Positions 8,223-16,301 of a stretch of DNA of 35,693 nt are shown in pieces. The stretch spans positions 1 to 35,693 of the forward strand of contig JAGHAQ010000033.1 of the NCBI GenBank assembly GCA_021161425.1, written 5' to 3'. This DNA is from Candidatus Tharpella sp. GTDB lineage: Bacteria > Desulfobacterota > Anaeroferrophillalia > Anaeroferrophillales > Tharpellaceae. The notes beneath the pieces were generated by a model. The model saw nothing but the letters and a program-made list of their open reading frames with translations. It made no database searches and had not been told where the DNA came from. How positions within the stretch are numbered: position 1 is the stretch's first letter; every line of letters starts with the position of its first letter. The translations under genes and the position numbers were made by a program.

Positions 8223-8396
8223 TTAATTTTGCATCCCCTTCAGGATCTGAAGTACGATGATCAGGCCACAGATTCCCAAAAATACCCAGGTTAAAAAAAG
8301 GCTGTGATCTTCCCTGACAGCTGTTTCCGCCATGACAGAAGTGGCTGTACTTAAAAAAGTTATGGTCAATACGCTAATAAAAGTTTTTATTTTCAT
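8223..8396 (-). CDS. 57-residue single-span membrane peptide of the cytochrome operon
   Basis: Starts at ATG 8396 with GAGGAG 6 bases upstream and ends with TAA at 8223. The product begins MKIKTFISVLTITFLSTATS, a signal peptide that could be cut after V-M-A, followed by a short polar stretch and one membrane helix (LFLTWVFLGICGLIIVLQIL), ending KGMQN. It has no heme motif. It is the first gene of the cytochrome operon and lies inside the flanking inverted repeats. It may be an assembly factor or small subunit; I do not recognise a family. Confidence 0.65.
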   Translation of the reverse strand: MKIKTFISVLTITFLSTATSVMAETAVREDHSLFLTWVFLGICGLIIVLQILKGMQN

Positions 8397-8467
8397 GCTT
8401 TGCTCCTCAAAATATTTTAGAGTTTCACTGCCTTACAACATCAATTTACCACAAAAAAAATACTCCT

Positions 8468-8608
8468 TTACTTGTTCAGCCGAAGGGGCTCGGCATCGTA
8501 GAATATAAACAACTGTTACGCACCCTCGACCACCGTACAAATCTCGTCGCGATCTTCCACGTCAACCAGACTGAGAACGTGATAGAAAATTTTCTCCGGC
8601 AAGTGCGC
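8468..8608 (-). pseudogene. Possible degraded reading frame, unidentified
   Basis: One minus-strand frame reads protein-like over 46 codons with a single internal TAA (EKIFYHVLSLVDVEDRDEI, then after the stop QLFIFYDAEPLRLNK). The preceding frame (SALAGEN) could join it by a one-base shift. The composition looks like real protein rather than random sequence, but I cannot name a family. Confidence 0.22.
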
Positions 8609-8625
8609 TCAACAGGATAATTATA

Positions 8626-8695
8626 ATTTTGTGCCCAATTACACTTTCTTTCCTCGTAATGCAACAGTTTTATTTTGTATATGTAATACTACCCC
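8626..8695. repeat. Right arm of 70-bp inverted repeat flanking the cytochrome cassette
   Basis: This is the inverted partner of 5927-5996, with six mismatches in 70. On the minus strand this arm reads toward the cytochrome operon, about 230 bases before its first gene, so it could also carry its promoter; an AT-rich stretch (TATTACATATACAAAATAAA) is conserved in both arms. Confidence 0.85.
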
Positions 8696-8956
8696 GAAAA
8701 ATTCAAAAGCGGCGTCCCGAACTTGGCCCAACATCCAGAGCCTGTTGAAATCATTGGATCTTCAGCTTTCACAGGAATAATGCCCTTGTAAAATACAACT
8801 TGACCTTCGGCCTAAACACAGTGACGAGATACCGGAATTACAGTCCTCATTCTCATATTTGACAAAACTTCAGTTGTTGATTAAAAGCAAGCTACGGTTC
8901 CAACATTTGATTATCCCCCCATAAACAGCAAACTATATGTACCTAAGGAGCAGAAC

Positions 8957-10240
8957 ATGACCCAGATAACTTCCCAGAAACTTTTTGCTCGTGCCCGTGA
9001 AGTAATTCCCGGTGGCGTCAACAGTCCGGTTCGCGCCTATGGCTCAGTTAATCTCGACCCACCCTTCATTATTCGTGGGCGAGGAAGCAAGATTTATGAC
9101 GTCGACGGCAACGAATACATCGATTACGTTGGTTCCTGGGGCCCGCTGATTCTGGGTCACGCTCATCCGGCTATCGTCTACGCAGTCCGCGAAAGAGTTG
9201 CCCGAGGGGCTAGTTTCGGGGCTCCGACCATCCTTGAAATCGAGATGGCTGAAGAGCTCTGCGAAGCGTTGCCAAGTCTGGAGATGGTACGAATGGTCAA
9301 TTCAGGCACCGAAGCCACCATGAGCGCTATCCGCCTGGCCCGGGGCTTTACCGGCCGGAAGAAAATAATAAAATTCGCTGGCGGTTACCACGGCCATGTC
9401 GATGCCCTTCTCATTGAGGCCGGATCCGGGGCCTTAACCCTTGGCGTTCCCGATAGTGCCGGAATCCCGGCCGAATTTACCAGCAATACCCTTTCAGCGG
9501 TTTACAACGATCTGGACTCAGTCGACGAATTACTGATGATCTGCGGCAATGAAATTGCCGCAATCATAGTCGAACCGGTTGCCGGTAACATGGGAACCAT
9601 TCCCCCTCAACCCGGTTTTCTGGAAGGTTTGCGGGAACGCTGCATAAAGACCGGCATTGTTCTCATTTTTGATGAGGTCATGACCGGTTTTCGGGTCGCT
9701 TACGGCGGTGCCCAGACCCTCTACAACATAAAGCCTGACCTCACCTGTCTCGGAAAGATTATCGGCGGCGGCCTGCCGGTTGGAGCCTTTGGCGGTCGCC
9801 GTGATATTATGGAGCATTTAGCCCCATTAGGGGAAGTCTATCAAGCCGGGACCCTCTCGGGCAACCCGCTGGCCATGGCGGCCGGGCTCGCGACTTTGCG
9901 AACCTTGAAAAAAGAGAACCCCTATCCCGAACTTGAAAAGAGTTCAGCCTATCTTGGCGATGGAATTAACACTCTCCTGACTGAACATGGCATACCCCAC
10001 TACTGCACCCGTGTCGGTTCGATGCTCTGCACCTATTTTACCGCCGCTTCGGTCTATAATTATGAGACGGCCCAGACCTCGGACTGTGAACGTTTCGCAA
10101 GATTTTTTGCCAGCATGTTAAAACGCCATATCTATCTGGCACCGTCACAATTTGAGGCTGGATTCGTATCGACCGTACATAGCCAGGACGACCTCGATCT
10201 GACCCTTGAAGCGGTCAAGACGAGCCTTGCCGAGATTTGA
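8957..10240 (+). CDS. hemL: Glutamate-1-semialdehyde 2,1-aminomutase
   Basis: The 427-residue cytosolic PLP enzyme converts glutamate-1-semialdehyde to 5-aminolevulinate in the C5 tetrapyrrole pathway. The sequence shows the family signatures in order: [11 protein letters not shown] at the N-terminus, [34 protein letters not shown] (cofactor-binding Asp) and [16 protein letters not shown] with the PLP Lys. Length is typical. AAGGAG lies 6 bases before the ATG. It is followed on the same strand by the Fo-ATPase genes after 129 bases, so it may share their transcript. Heme demand of the surrounding cytochromes makes the location sensible, although the link is inference. Confidence 0.97.
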   Translation: MTQITSQKLFARAREVIPGGVNSPVRAYGSVNLDPPFIIRGRGSKIYDVDGNEYIDYVGSWGPLILGHAHPAIVYAVRERVARGASFGAPTILEIEMAEELCEALPSLEMVRMVNSGTEATMSAIRLARGFTGRKKIIKFAGGYHGHVDALLIEAGSGALTLGVPDSAGIPAEFTSNTLSAVYNDLDSVDELLMICGNEIAAIIVEPVAGNMGTIPPQPGFLEGLRERCIKTGIVLIFDEVMTGFRVAYGGAQTLYNIKPDLTCLGKIIGGGLPVGAFGGRRDIMEHLAPLGEVYQAGTLSGNPLAMAAGLATLRTLKKENPYPELEKSSAYLGDGINTLLTEHGIPHYCTRVGSMLCTYFTAASVYNYETAQTSDCERFARFFASMLKRHIYLAPSQFEAGFVSTVHSQDDLDLTLEAVKTSLAEI

Positions 10241-10369
10241 ACTTGACTTCACTTTAAAGGCCATGCTAGTGGAGCGCACAGTTTAGTTATGAGTGCTCTT
10301 TAACAATGGAGATGCGTCGCCGACCCCTCTAAAGTGGCCGATAATCGCAAAAGAGAGTGAGGAAGACGG

Positions 10370-10627
10370 GTGCCAGTGAAACCTGAACCCAAATTCAAAG
10401 AGATCTTTAACCAAGTCAGCCGCTATAGTACGGTAGGTCTTGAATTGGGGTTTTCGGTAGCCATCGGAGTGGTTGCCGGATACTACCTGGATCGCTGGTT
10501 GGGAACCTCACCATGGTTGACAATCTTTCTTCTGTTATGCGGGGTTGCAGCCGGCTTCAAACGCCTCTATCTGGCTTTGAAAAGTCTCGAACGGGAGCAG
10601 GAAAAAGAGGATGCCGAAGGACAATAG
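10370..10627 (+). CDS. atpZ: AtpZ/AtpI-family protein of ATP synthase operon
   Basis: Encodes 85 residues from a GTG start preceded by GAGGAAG (a second GTG two codons on is possible). Two hydrophobic helices (about residues 24-44 and 48-68) are separated by Y-L-D-R-W-L-G-T-S-P-W, the hallmark of the AtpZ/AtpI F0F1-ATPase-associated family, with an acidic/basic tail. Members sit in the membrane and are thought to help assemble the c-ring or carry magnesium/calcium. First gene of the atpZ-atpI-atpB-atpE group, 12 bases before the next gene. Confidence 0.85.
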   Translation: MPVKPEPKFKEIFNQVSRYSTVGLELGFSVAIGVVAGYYLDRWLGTSPWLTIFLLLCGVAAGFKRLYLALKSLEREQEKEDAEGQ

Positions 10628-10639
10628 GCAACTGACAAG

Positions 10640-11050
10640 ATGAAAGACAGAAGACTGTTGCGTATCAAAATTTTCATCCTCGTAATAACCGTAACCCTCA
10701 CCCTAATCGCCCTGTTGCTTGATATCGAGCAGATTGACTTTGTGGGAGTAGCCATCGGCGGACTCCTGGCCTTTGTCTATTTCCTGCTGCTCACTATTTT
10801 TCTCGTCAAAGCTTTCTCGGGAATCGGTAATCAGGCAATTGATCTCAAGGTGGCTGGAAAACTGGGCCTTAAGCTGTTACTCATCACCTTAGGGCCGGCA
10901 ATTTTAACAATCGCCGTAATCCTGACCAAGCTCTGTCAGCCCATTGGTTTTCTGATCGGCTTTTCCGCCCTCTTCGGCAGCATTGCCTTTGAGACCATGG
11001 CGGATTTGGTCTTCAGTAAGCCCAGAGATGAAATCAAGTCCGAAAACTAA
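10640..11050 (+). CDS. atpI: ATP synthase subunit I
   Basis: Encodes 136 residues with four predicted membrane helices (about residues 9-27, 33-56, 69-93, 97-117), matching the AtpI (ATP synthase I chain) family. These proteins assist c-ring assembly and are not part of the finished enzyme. The ribosome site is weak; the gene is probably translated together with the preceding atpZ. After its stop a small AT-rich hairpin (TTTTTCAGA / TCTGAAAAA, 11055-11083) precedes atpB. Confidence 0.82.
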   Translation: MKDRRLLRIKIFILVITVTLTLIALLLDIEQIDFVGVAIGGLLAFVYFLLLTIFLVKAFSGIGNQAIDLKVAGKLGLKLLLITLGPAILTIAVILTKLCQPIGFLIGFSALFGSIAFETMADLVFSKPRDEIKSEN

Positions 11051-11135
11051 GATTTTTTTCAGATTTCTCCAGTGTCTGAAAAACACCATAAATAAAAAAT
11101 ATTAACCACCAGCATTTAATAGTAGAGGAAAGATC

Positions 11136-11843
11136 ATGCATCACGATCCAGCGATCACCTGGGTAGGTTTAATCCCCGGCCTCAACACCCTGCCCGAACA
11201 TGTTGCCAATGCCATTCTTGTCGCACTGATCATCGTCATCATGGTTCTGGTTGGAACCAGAAAGATCCGCAACGGCAATCTGGAAGATCTGATCATCCCG
11301 AAAGCCGGATTCACTCTCCAGAATTTTTTAGAAACGATAGTCGAAGCAATCCTTAAACTGATTACCGACAGCCTTGGCAGCCATGTCGCAAGAAATTTTC
11401 TCATGGTTATCGGAGGTGGTGTATTTTTTATTCTGTTTTCTAACCTTGCCGGCTTGGTTCCCGGGTTCAACCCGCCCACCGGCAACCTCAATACCACAGT
11501 TGCCTGCGCCCTGACAGTCTTCTGCATGACCCACTATTTCGGCTGGAAAGAGCATGGCGTCAAATACCTGAAACAGTTTGTCGGCCCTTTTCCCTGGCTC
11601 GCACCTTTGATGCTTCCGATTGAGATTATCGGCCATCTGGCGCGGCCCATGTCACTCTCCCTGCGTCTTTTCGGCAATATCATGGGAGACCATCTGGTGT
11701 TCGCCATCTTCGTCATGTTGGCCCCCATTCTGGTCCCGGTACCGATCGCTTTCCTGGGCTTGTTCGTGGCGATCGTTCAAACCTTTGTTTTCACTCTGCT
11801 CTCGCTGGCCTATTTCCAGGGGGCGATCTCACACGACCACTAA
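11136..11843 (+). CDS. atpB: F0F1 ATP synthase subunit a
   Basis: The 235-residue integral membrane stator subunit forms the ion half-channels next to the c-ring. The key Arg is R177 in S-L-R-L-F-G-N, and E163 and H167 (PIEIIGHLARP) are at the usual channel positions. The C-terminal helix carries the family Q-T-F-V-F-T-L-L pattern. Five to six helices fit the family. AGAGGAAAG precedes the ATG. As in Geobacter-type genomes, the F1 and b/delta genes are not next to it, so they must be elsewhere. Confidence 0.95.
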   Translation: MHHDPAITWVGLIPGLNTLPEHVANAILVALIIVIMVLVGTRKIRNGNLEDLIIPKAGFTLQNFLETIVEAILKLITDSLGSHVARNFLMVIGGGVFFILFSNLAGLVPGFNPPTGNLNTTVACALTVFCMTHYFGWKEHGVKYLKQFVGPFPWLAPLMLPIEIIGHLARPMSLSLRLFGNIMGDHLVFAIFVMLAPILVPVPIAFLGLFVAIVQTFVFTLLSLAYFQGAISHDH

Positions 11844-11869
11844 GCCCAGAAGAAACCCCATTCACCGTC

Positions 11870-11907
11870 AAACCTTGGTATCACAACAAATAGAGATACC
11901 AGGTTTT
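11870..11907 (+). promoter_or_regulatory. Intercistronic hairpin between atpB and atpE
   Basis: AAACC(T)TGGTATC pairs with GATACCAGGTTTT with a single bulged T, around a 12-base loop and followed by TTTTAATAAAT. It resembles a leaky terminator or an RNA-processing/stabilising hairpin just upstream of atpE, whose product is needed in many copies. Confidence 0.45.
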
Positions 11908-11943
11908 AATAAATAACCTGAAAAATAAGAAGGAGGTGACAAC

Positions 11944-12276
11944 GTGAAAAGAGTAACCCAGATCGTTACCGCGATCGCAACCTTGTGTGTAGCCAGCGCC
12001 GCACTGGCGAGTGAAGCAGCCGAAACAGTAGCTGCAGCCGCCAGCAGTTATGATGTAACCAACTTAGCTTATGGTGCCGGTTTCGCCATCGGCGTAGCTG
12101 CTTTCGGTGGAGCTATCGGTCAGTCCTTGGGACTTAAATCTGCCCTTGACAGCATTGGTCGTAATCCCAGTGCCGCCAGCAAGATTACCACTCCGATGAT
12201 TATTGGTCTGGCCATGATTGAGTCTCTGGTCATCTACGCCCTGGTTATCGCCCTGATGTTGGTTCTCAAGATTTAG
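11944..12276 (+). CDS. atpE: F0F1 ATP synthase subunit c (proteolipid)
   Basis: The 110-residue c subunit starts at GTG with a near-perfect AAGGAGGTGA ribosome site, fitting high expression. Residues 1-22 (ending ALA) form a cleavable signal peptide, present in only some c subunits. Helix 1 has the G-rich G-A-G-F-A-I-G pattern and Q60; the polar loop has R73-N74-P75; helix 2 carries the ion-binding E93 with S94 and Y98. Q60, E93, S94 and Y98 match the Na+-binding set of Ilyobacter c subunits, but the Thr after Glu-Ser is Leu95, so H+ or Na+ cannot be decided. A terminator follows. Confidence 0.95.
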   Translation: MKRVTQIVTAIATLCVASAALASEAAETVAAAASSYDVTNLAYGAGFAIGVAAFGGAIGQSLGLKSALDSIGRNPSAASKITTPMIIGLAMIESLVIYALVIALMLVLKI

Positions 12277-12638
12277 TATGGATCTCTTTGTCTGTTTCTT
12301 CAGCAGACCCTAAAAAGTTTAGTTAAGTAAAGTAGGCAGGCACCGGACGGTGCCTGCCTTAATTTGACGTATCAATGCATACAGTGCTCTAAATAACATA
12401 CAGAAAATTACATATCTAGATACACTGCCGTTGAATTCCAACTCTGAGCTCAGCGATTAGTTACGTATTGTAAAATACACGGTCGGCTGGCCTTTGCCTT
12501 CGATCCGTGTTTCTTATAGACACAACCCATATCTTCCTTTTTCAAAAAGATTCACTACACCAGATCTAAAACCGATTAAATAATCCCTTAAGAACAATTA
12601 CCCAACTATCAGCTGTAGATCAAGGATCGCTAAAATTT
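12277..12638. other. Intergenic region between atpE and CbcL-like copy 2
   Basis: It contains the atpE terminator and then 270 AT-rich bases without a gene. A weak hairpin (ACACGG ... CCGTGT, about 12476-12516) lies in what should be the leader of the next gene. I searched by eye for the conserved cores of c-di-GMP riboswitches, common before Geobacter cytochromes, and saw none. Confidence 0.5.
12334..12366 (+). terminator. Rho-independent terminator of the atp operon
   Basis: A perfect 10-bp GC-rich stem GGCAGGCACC / GGTGCCTGCC with a four-base loop is followed by TTAATTT, 58 bases past the atpE stop. Confidence 0.85.
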
Positions 12639-14522
12639 ATGAAAGCTCATAAAGAATCCTTCCGCTTACCCCTTTTGTTACTGCTGATTGTCACATTCAT
12701 TCTCGGAACTGGAATCAGTAAAAAGTCGTTGGCCAAACAGGCCGATCCTGAAAATATCTGCTTGGAATGTATTTCGGTCGACCAATGTCTTGAATGCCAT
12801 GATGAAATAGATTCCGGGACCTTTGCGGCATCCGTCCATGGAGCCAACGCCTGCACCAGTTGCCACCGTGATATCTGGGATCTGGAGAAACATGCCGAAT
12901 GTGAAGTTCCCATGCAGCCGGTCAACTGCGGTTTCTGCCATCGGAATGCCGCTAAACAGCATGCCCAATCGGTTCATATTGATAACGATGTCTGCTGTAC
13001 GGATTGTCACGCCAACATCCATGACTTGGCCTCTTTCATGGATGACAAAGGCAAATCAGTCCAGATGTGTAGCGGCTGTCACGATAACGCCGACTACATG
13101 CTGAGCATCCACGGCCAGAGCCTGATGACCGGCAATCCCGATGCTCCCTCCTGCGCCGACTGCCATGGATTACACAATATTATCGAACTTAAAGTTAATG
13201 ATAAAAATTCGGCAAGTGCCCTGAGAGCCCATAAATTCAGTATCTCCAGTTGCAAGCAGTGCCATGACAATAAAGAGATGATGGTACGCAACAACTTAAG
13301 CATCCACTCCTTTACATCATACCGCCAGGAGTTCCACGGCAGGGTTGAACATTTAGGTCGTACAAGTGCGGTTGCCGGTTGTGCCGACTGTCACACCGCC
13401 CACAAACAGCTACCTATCAATAATCCAGAATCATCCATCTCAACTGAAGGCCTGATTACAACTTGTGGCCAATGTCATAATCAGGTAAGCGCAAATTTCG
13501 TCAAATACGCCCCTCATGCCACCCATCACGACCGCCAGAACTATCCGGTTCTGTACTGGACCTTTATAGCGATGGCTGCCCCCCTATGCGGTACCTTTGT
13601 CATCTTCTTACTCCACACCCTGTTGTGGCTGATTCGTAACTACATTGAAAAGAGCAAGCTCCGCCGTCAGGGTATCTTCTACGACACCTACAACCCCAAG
13701 GTTTTCTATCGGCGTTTCACCTTACTGGAAAAGGTCCTCCACTTCATCCTGATGGTCAGCTTCCTGGGTCTGGTTTTCTCCGGCCTGCCCTTGAAATTTA
13801 TCGATGCCCCCCTTGGAGCGATTGGTCTCTCGCAAATCCTGGGTGGTCCGCAGATGGCCGGTCCGATCCATCGCGGGTGCGCGGTTCTCACCTTCGTCTA
13901 TTTAATTATCACGATTGCCTGGAACATCTATTTTCTGTTCATTAAACCAACCGGTGAAAATTTCTTCGAAAAACTTTTCGGACCCGATTCACTCTTTCCC
14001 CGCATCAAAGACGGACGGGATTTTGTCGATATGTGCAAGTGGTTTTTGGGTGCCGGAAAAGGACCTAAATTCGACCGTTGGACCTATTGGGAAAAATTTG
14101 ACTTCCTCGTCGTCTTATGGAGCATGTTTGCCATCGGTTTTTCCGGCCTGATGCTCTGGATACCTGAATTTTTTGCCCAATTCATGCCCGGCTGGGCTTT
14201 CAACGTGGCCATCATCGTCCACTCCGACATAGCCCTGCTGGCCGCGGCCTTTATCTTTACAATCCATTTCTTCAACGCCCACATCCGACCGGAGAAATTC
14301 CCCATGGATCAGGTCATCTTCACCGGGGTCACCAGCGGTTATGAGATGGAAAGAGAGCGTCCAGCCCAATTTGAGCGCCTCAGGGAAAAGGGCCTGCTCG
14401 ACAAATACAAAGCCCGCTACCCCGGCGTTCTTGCCGGAGCCATCGGTCAAATAATCGGCATTACCGGCGTCTCTATCGGCGTCCTTTGTCTTTTTTTGAT
14501 CATCTGGGGTTTCTTCAGATAA
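12639..14522 (+). CDS. CbcL-like nine-heme cytochrome c / diheme cytochrome b fusion (copy 2)
   Basis: Encodes 627 residues. An N-terminal hydrophobic segment (residues 10-32) is followed by nine CxxCH motifs (CLECH, CTSCH, CGFCH, CTDCH, CSGCH, CADCH, CKQCH, CADCH, CGQCH) and a C-terminal multi-helix cytochrome b domain from about residue 300. Long stretches of the b part match copy 1 (for example [35 protein letters not shown]), so the two are paralogues with the same architecture as Geobacter CbcL. Likely role: menaquinol oxidation and transfer to periplasmic hemes at a particular potential. The ribosome site AAGGA is 12 bases away, which is long. It sits alone between two terminators. Confidence 0.9.
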   Translation: MKAHKESFRLPLLLLLIVTFILGTGISKKSLAKQADPENICLECISVDQCLECHDEIDSGTFAASVHGANACTSCHRDIWDLEKHAECEVPMQPVNCGFCHRNAAKQHAQSVHIDNDVCCTDCHANIHDLASFMDDKGKSVQMCSGCHDNADYMLSIHGQSLMTGNPDAPSCADCHGLHNIIELKVNDKNSASALRAHKFSISSCKQCHDNKEMMVRNNLSIHSFTSYRQEFHGRVEHLGRTSAVAGCADCHTAHKQLPINNPESSISTEGLITTCGQCHNQVSANFVKYAPHATHHDRQNYPVLYWTFIAMAAPLCGTFVIFLLHTLLWLIRNYIEKSKLRRQGIFYDTYNPKVFYRRFTLLEKVLHFILMVSFLGLVFSGLPLKFIDAPLGAIGLSQILGGPQMAGPIHRGCAVLTFVYLIITIAWNIYFLFIKPTGENFFEKLFGPDSLFPRIKDGRDFVDMCKWFLGAGKGPKFDRWTYWEKFDFLVVLWSMFAIGFSGLMLWIPEFFAQFMPGWAFNVAIIVHSDIALLAAAFIFTIHFFNAHIRPEKFPMDQVIFTGVTSGYEMERERPAQFERLREKGLLDKYKARYPGVLAGAIGQIIGITGVSIGVLCLFLIIWGFFR

Positions 14523-14542
14523 ACCGTCAGAACTACCGATTC

Positions 14543-14591
14543 AACAACAAAAAACCCTGTGGCGAAGTTCGCTACAGGGTTTTTTGTTGTT
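14543..14591. terminator. Bidirectional terminator
   Basis: AACAACAAAAAACCCTGT pairs with ACAGGGTTTTTTGTTGTT, extended inward by GCGAA/TTCGC past one mismatch. The A-run and T-run on opposite sides allow termination of the cytochrome gene on the plus strand and of anything arriving on the minus strand. Confidence 0.88.
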
Positions 14592-14656
14592 AGTACAGGG
14601 ATTTCAGTTCAACCCACACCACAAATTCTGGAGTAACTTCCAAGTAATAACTTTTT

Positions 14657-14730
14657 TTAGCCACAGACCCACACTGACAACCCCGGACAAAAACCCTTGT
14701 CAGTGTGGGTCCGCGTGGGTCTGTGGCTAA
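14657..14730. repeat. Palindromic repeat with duplicated arm
   Basis: The left arm (TTAGCCACAGACCCACAC then TGACAA) can pair with two tandem versions on the right: TTGTCAGTGTGGGT and GTGGGTCTGTGGCTAA, separated by CCGC. Elements with GTGTGGGTCTGTGGC-type arms are, as I recall, dispersed in many proteobacterial genomes as REP/MITE-like units. Only this copy is in the window. Confidence 0.6.
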
Positions 14731-14857
14731 TCCCGATAAATTGCCATATTGTTACTTTTAGATATGTGACTGCGATGGCGGTCTGAGGGCGCTATTCAGA
14801 CACATTCAGAACGTTGGCCGACCTGGGGGGGGGGACTCTTGCAAGGTAGTAAAAAGG

Positions 14858-16183
14858 CTACTTGATGGAGGCATTACAAGCTGAACTGAAGGTTTCATGA
14901 TTGAGAAAGTCAAAATATTCCTGAACTCGAAGTTTGAATTCGGGGATAGAGGAGCCCGGCAACGGGGCTGAGGGTATACGTTCGATCTTTAAGGGGTTGA
15001 TGGGCCGGCCGTTCTTGAAAACCCGATAGTCAAGATGCGGACCGGTAGCCAGCCCAGTCGCTCCAACGTAACCTATAACCTGACCTTGGCTAACTTTTTT
15101 ACCGACCCTAATACCGCGACCAAAACGACTGAGATGGATATAGGTCGTCTGGTATTGGTTGGCATGGCGCAGACGCACTTTATTGCCATTGCTCTTGTCG
15201 TAACTGCGCTGGGTTACCACCCCATTGGCCACGGCCTTTATCGGCGTCCCGACGGGTGCGGCATAATCGATAGCCCGGTGCGGCCGCCAGACGTTCAAAA
15301 CCGGATGAAGACGGCGATTGCTGTAACCTGAAGAGATACGACTATAGGAGAGAGGAGCTTTAAGAAAAGCTTTTTTCAGGCTACACCCCTCAGTATCATA
15401 ATAGGCTACCTGCTCTTTCTCTGTAAAGTAGACGGCCCGATAACTCTCCCCCTTATTAAGAAATTCAGCCGCCAACAAACGACCGTAACCGGCGGAAACC
15501 CCATCTCGATAACGTTTTTCAATGAGCACACGAAATGAATCCCCCTGCCGCAGATCACGCATAAAATCGATATCCCAGGCGAAAATATCGGCCAGGTGAA
15601 AAGCCAGTTCGGGCCCCTCACCAAGCCGGGAAACGGTTAAGAAAAGTGAGCTCTCAATCGTCCCGCTGATCGCGGTTCGTTCTACCTGGTAGACAATCGC
15701 CTCTTTGCTGACAGCAAACTGATCATCTTCGAAACTGATGAGCAGTTGATCATCAGCATCAATTTCATACGTAAAGCATTTAAAGCTACCATCCTCAAGG
15801 AGTAGGCAGTAAGGACGTCCGGCACAGATATCACGTACCGAAAAGATTTTTTCACACTCTTTCGCCAAACGGTAGATATCCCGGGCACTGAAATAATTAC
15901 CGAGTAAAGAACTTAAGGTATCACCCCTCTTTATGATACCGGGAATCTCCTCTTTGATGACCGGCTCATCTTCTACTGCCGAACTCTTCTCCAGGCCCCC
16001 AAGTGACGTTTGCGAAAGTGAGGTTGAAGTGTCGGGTATTGATGCGGAGGGCTGATCTACAGGAAAATAGTGATGAAAAAGTAAACTGGCACCAGCCATC
16101 ATGCAAAAAATCAACAGGAACCTCAAACGCCTCTGTTTTTTCCGGTACCAACATCTCAACCAATTACTCTTGGGCAATACCAT
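14858..16183 (-). CDS. M23 family murein endopeptidase with OapA/LysM-like domain (MepM-like)
   Basis: Encodes 441 residues. A basic N-terminus and one membrane helix (about residues 20-37) anchor it in the inner membrane. Residues 80-150 fit the OapA/LysM-like cell-wall-binding part seen in MepM (YebA). The M23 LytM domain occupies about residues 275-395, with H302 and D306 of the H-x-x-x-D zinc motif, H350, and G-P-H383-L-D385. The last position is normally His (H-x-H) and is Asp here. Such enzymes cut peptidoglycan cross-links in the periplasm; activity with an Asp ligand is uncertain. It stands 118 bases after trpB2 on the same strand. Confidence 0.85.
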   Translation of the reverse strand: MVLPKSNWLRCWYRKKQRRLRFLLIFCMMAGASLLFHHYFPVDQPSASIPDTSTSLSQTSLGGLEKSSAVEDEPVIKEEIPGIIKRGDTLSSLLGNYFSARDIYRLAKECEKIFSVRDICAGRPYCLLLEDGSFKCFTYEIDADDQLLISFEDDQFAVSKEAIVYQVERTAISGTIESSLFLTVSRLGEGPELAFHLADIFAWDIDFMRDLRQGDSFRVLIEKRYRDGVSAGYGRLLAAEFLNKGESYRAVYFTEKEQVAYYDTEGCSLKKAFLKAPLSYSRISSGYSNRRLHPVLNVWRPHRAIDYAAPVGTPIKAVANGVVTQRSYDKSNGNKVRLRHANQYQTTYIHLSRFGRGIRVGKKVSQGQVIGYVGATGLATGPHLDYRVFKNGRPINPLKIERIPSAPLPGSSIPEFKLRVQEYFDFLNHETFSSACNASIK

Positions 16184-16301
16184 TGCGAAACCTAACCAGA
16201 CCTACCGGGAACCAAAAAGGCACCTTTAATTAAATTCGAGAACGCCGCAAACCTTGCTGCAACTTAACTCCTGGATTATGGGTACCTGAATAATTTCACA
16301 C

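Larger units (their letters stand above)
8397..8956. other. Intergenic region between cytochrome operon and hemL
   Basis: The stretch holds the leader of the cytochrome operon, a short degraded reading frame (8468-8608), and the right arm of the inverted repeat (8626-8695). Between 8700 and 8940 I see no gene. A clear AAGGAG precedes hemL, but I find no confident promoter. Confidence 0.6.
14523..14857. other. Intergenic region between convergent genes
   Basis: It holds a bidirectional terminator (14543-14591), a palindromic repeat (14657-14730) and a run of ten G (14825-14834). I see no gene. Confidence 0.6.

Noticed and set aside
12367-12638. A c-di-GMP (GEMM) riboswitch before the second CbcL-like gene
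   Set aside because: The conserved core strings of that class were not found by eye on the plus strand; only a weak hairpin is present.
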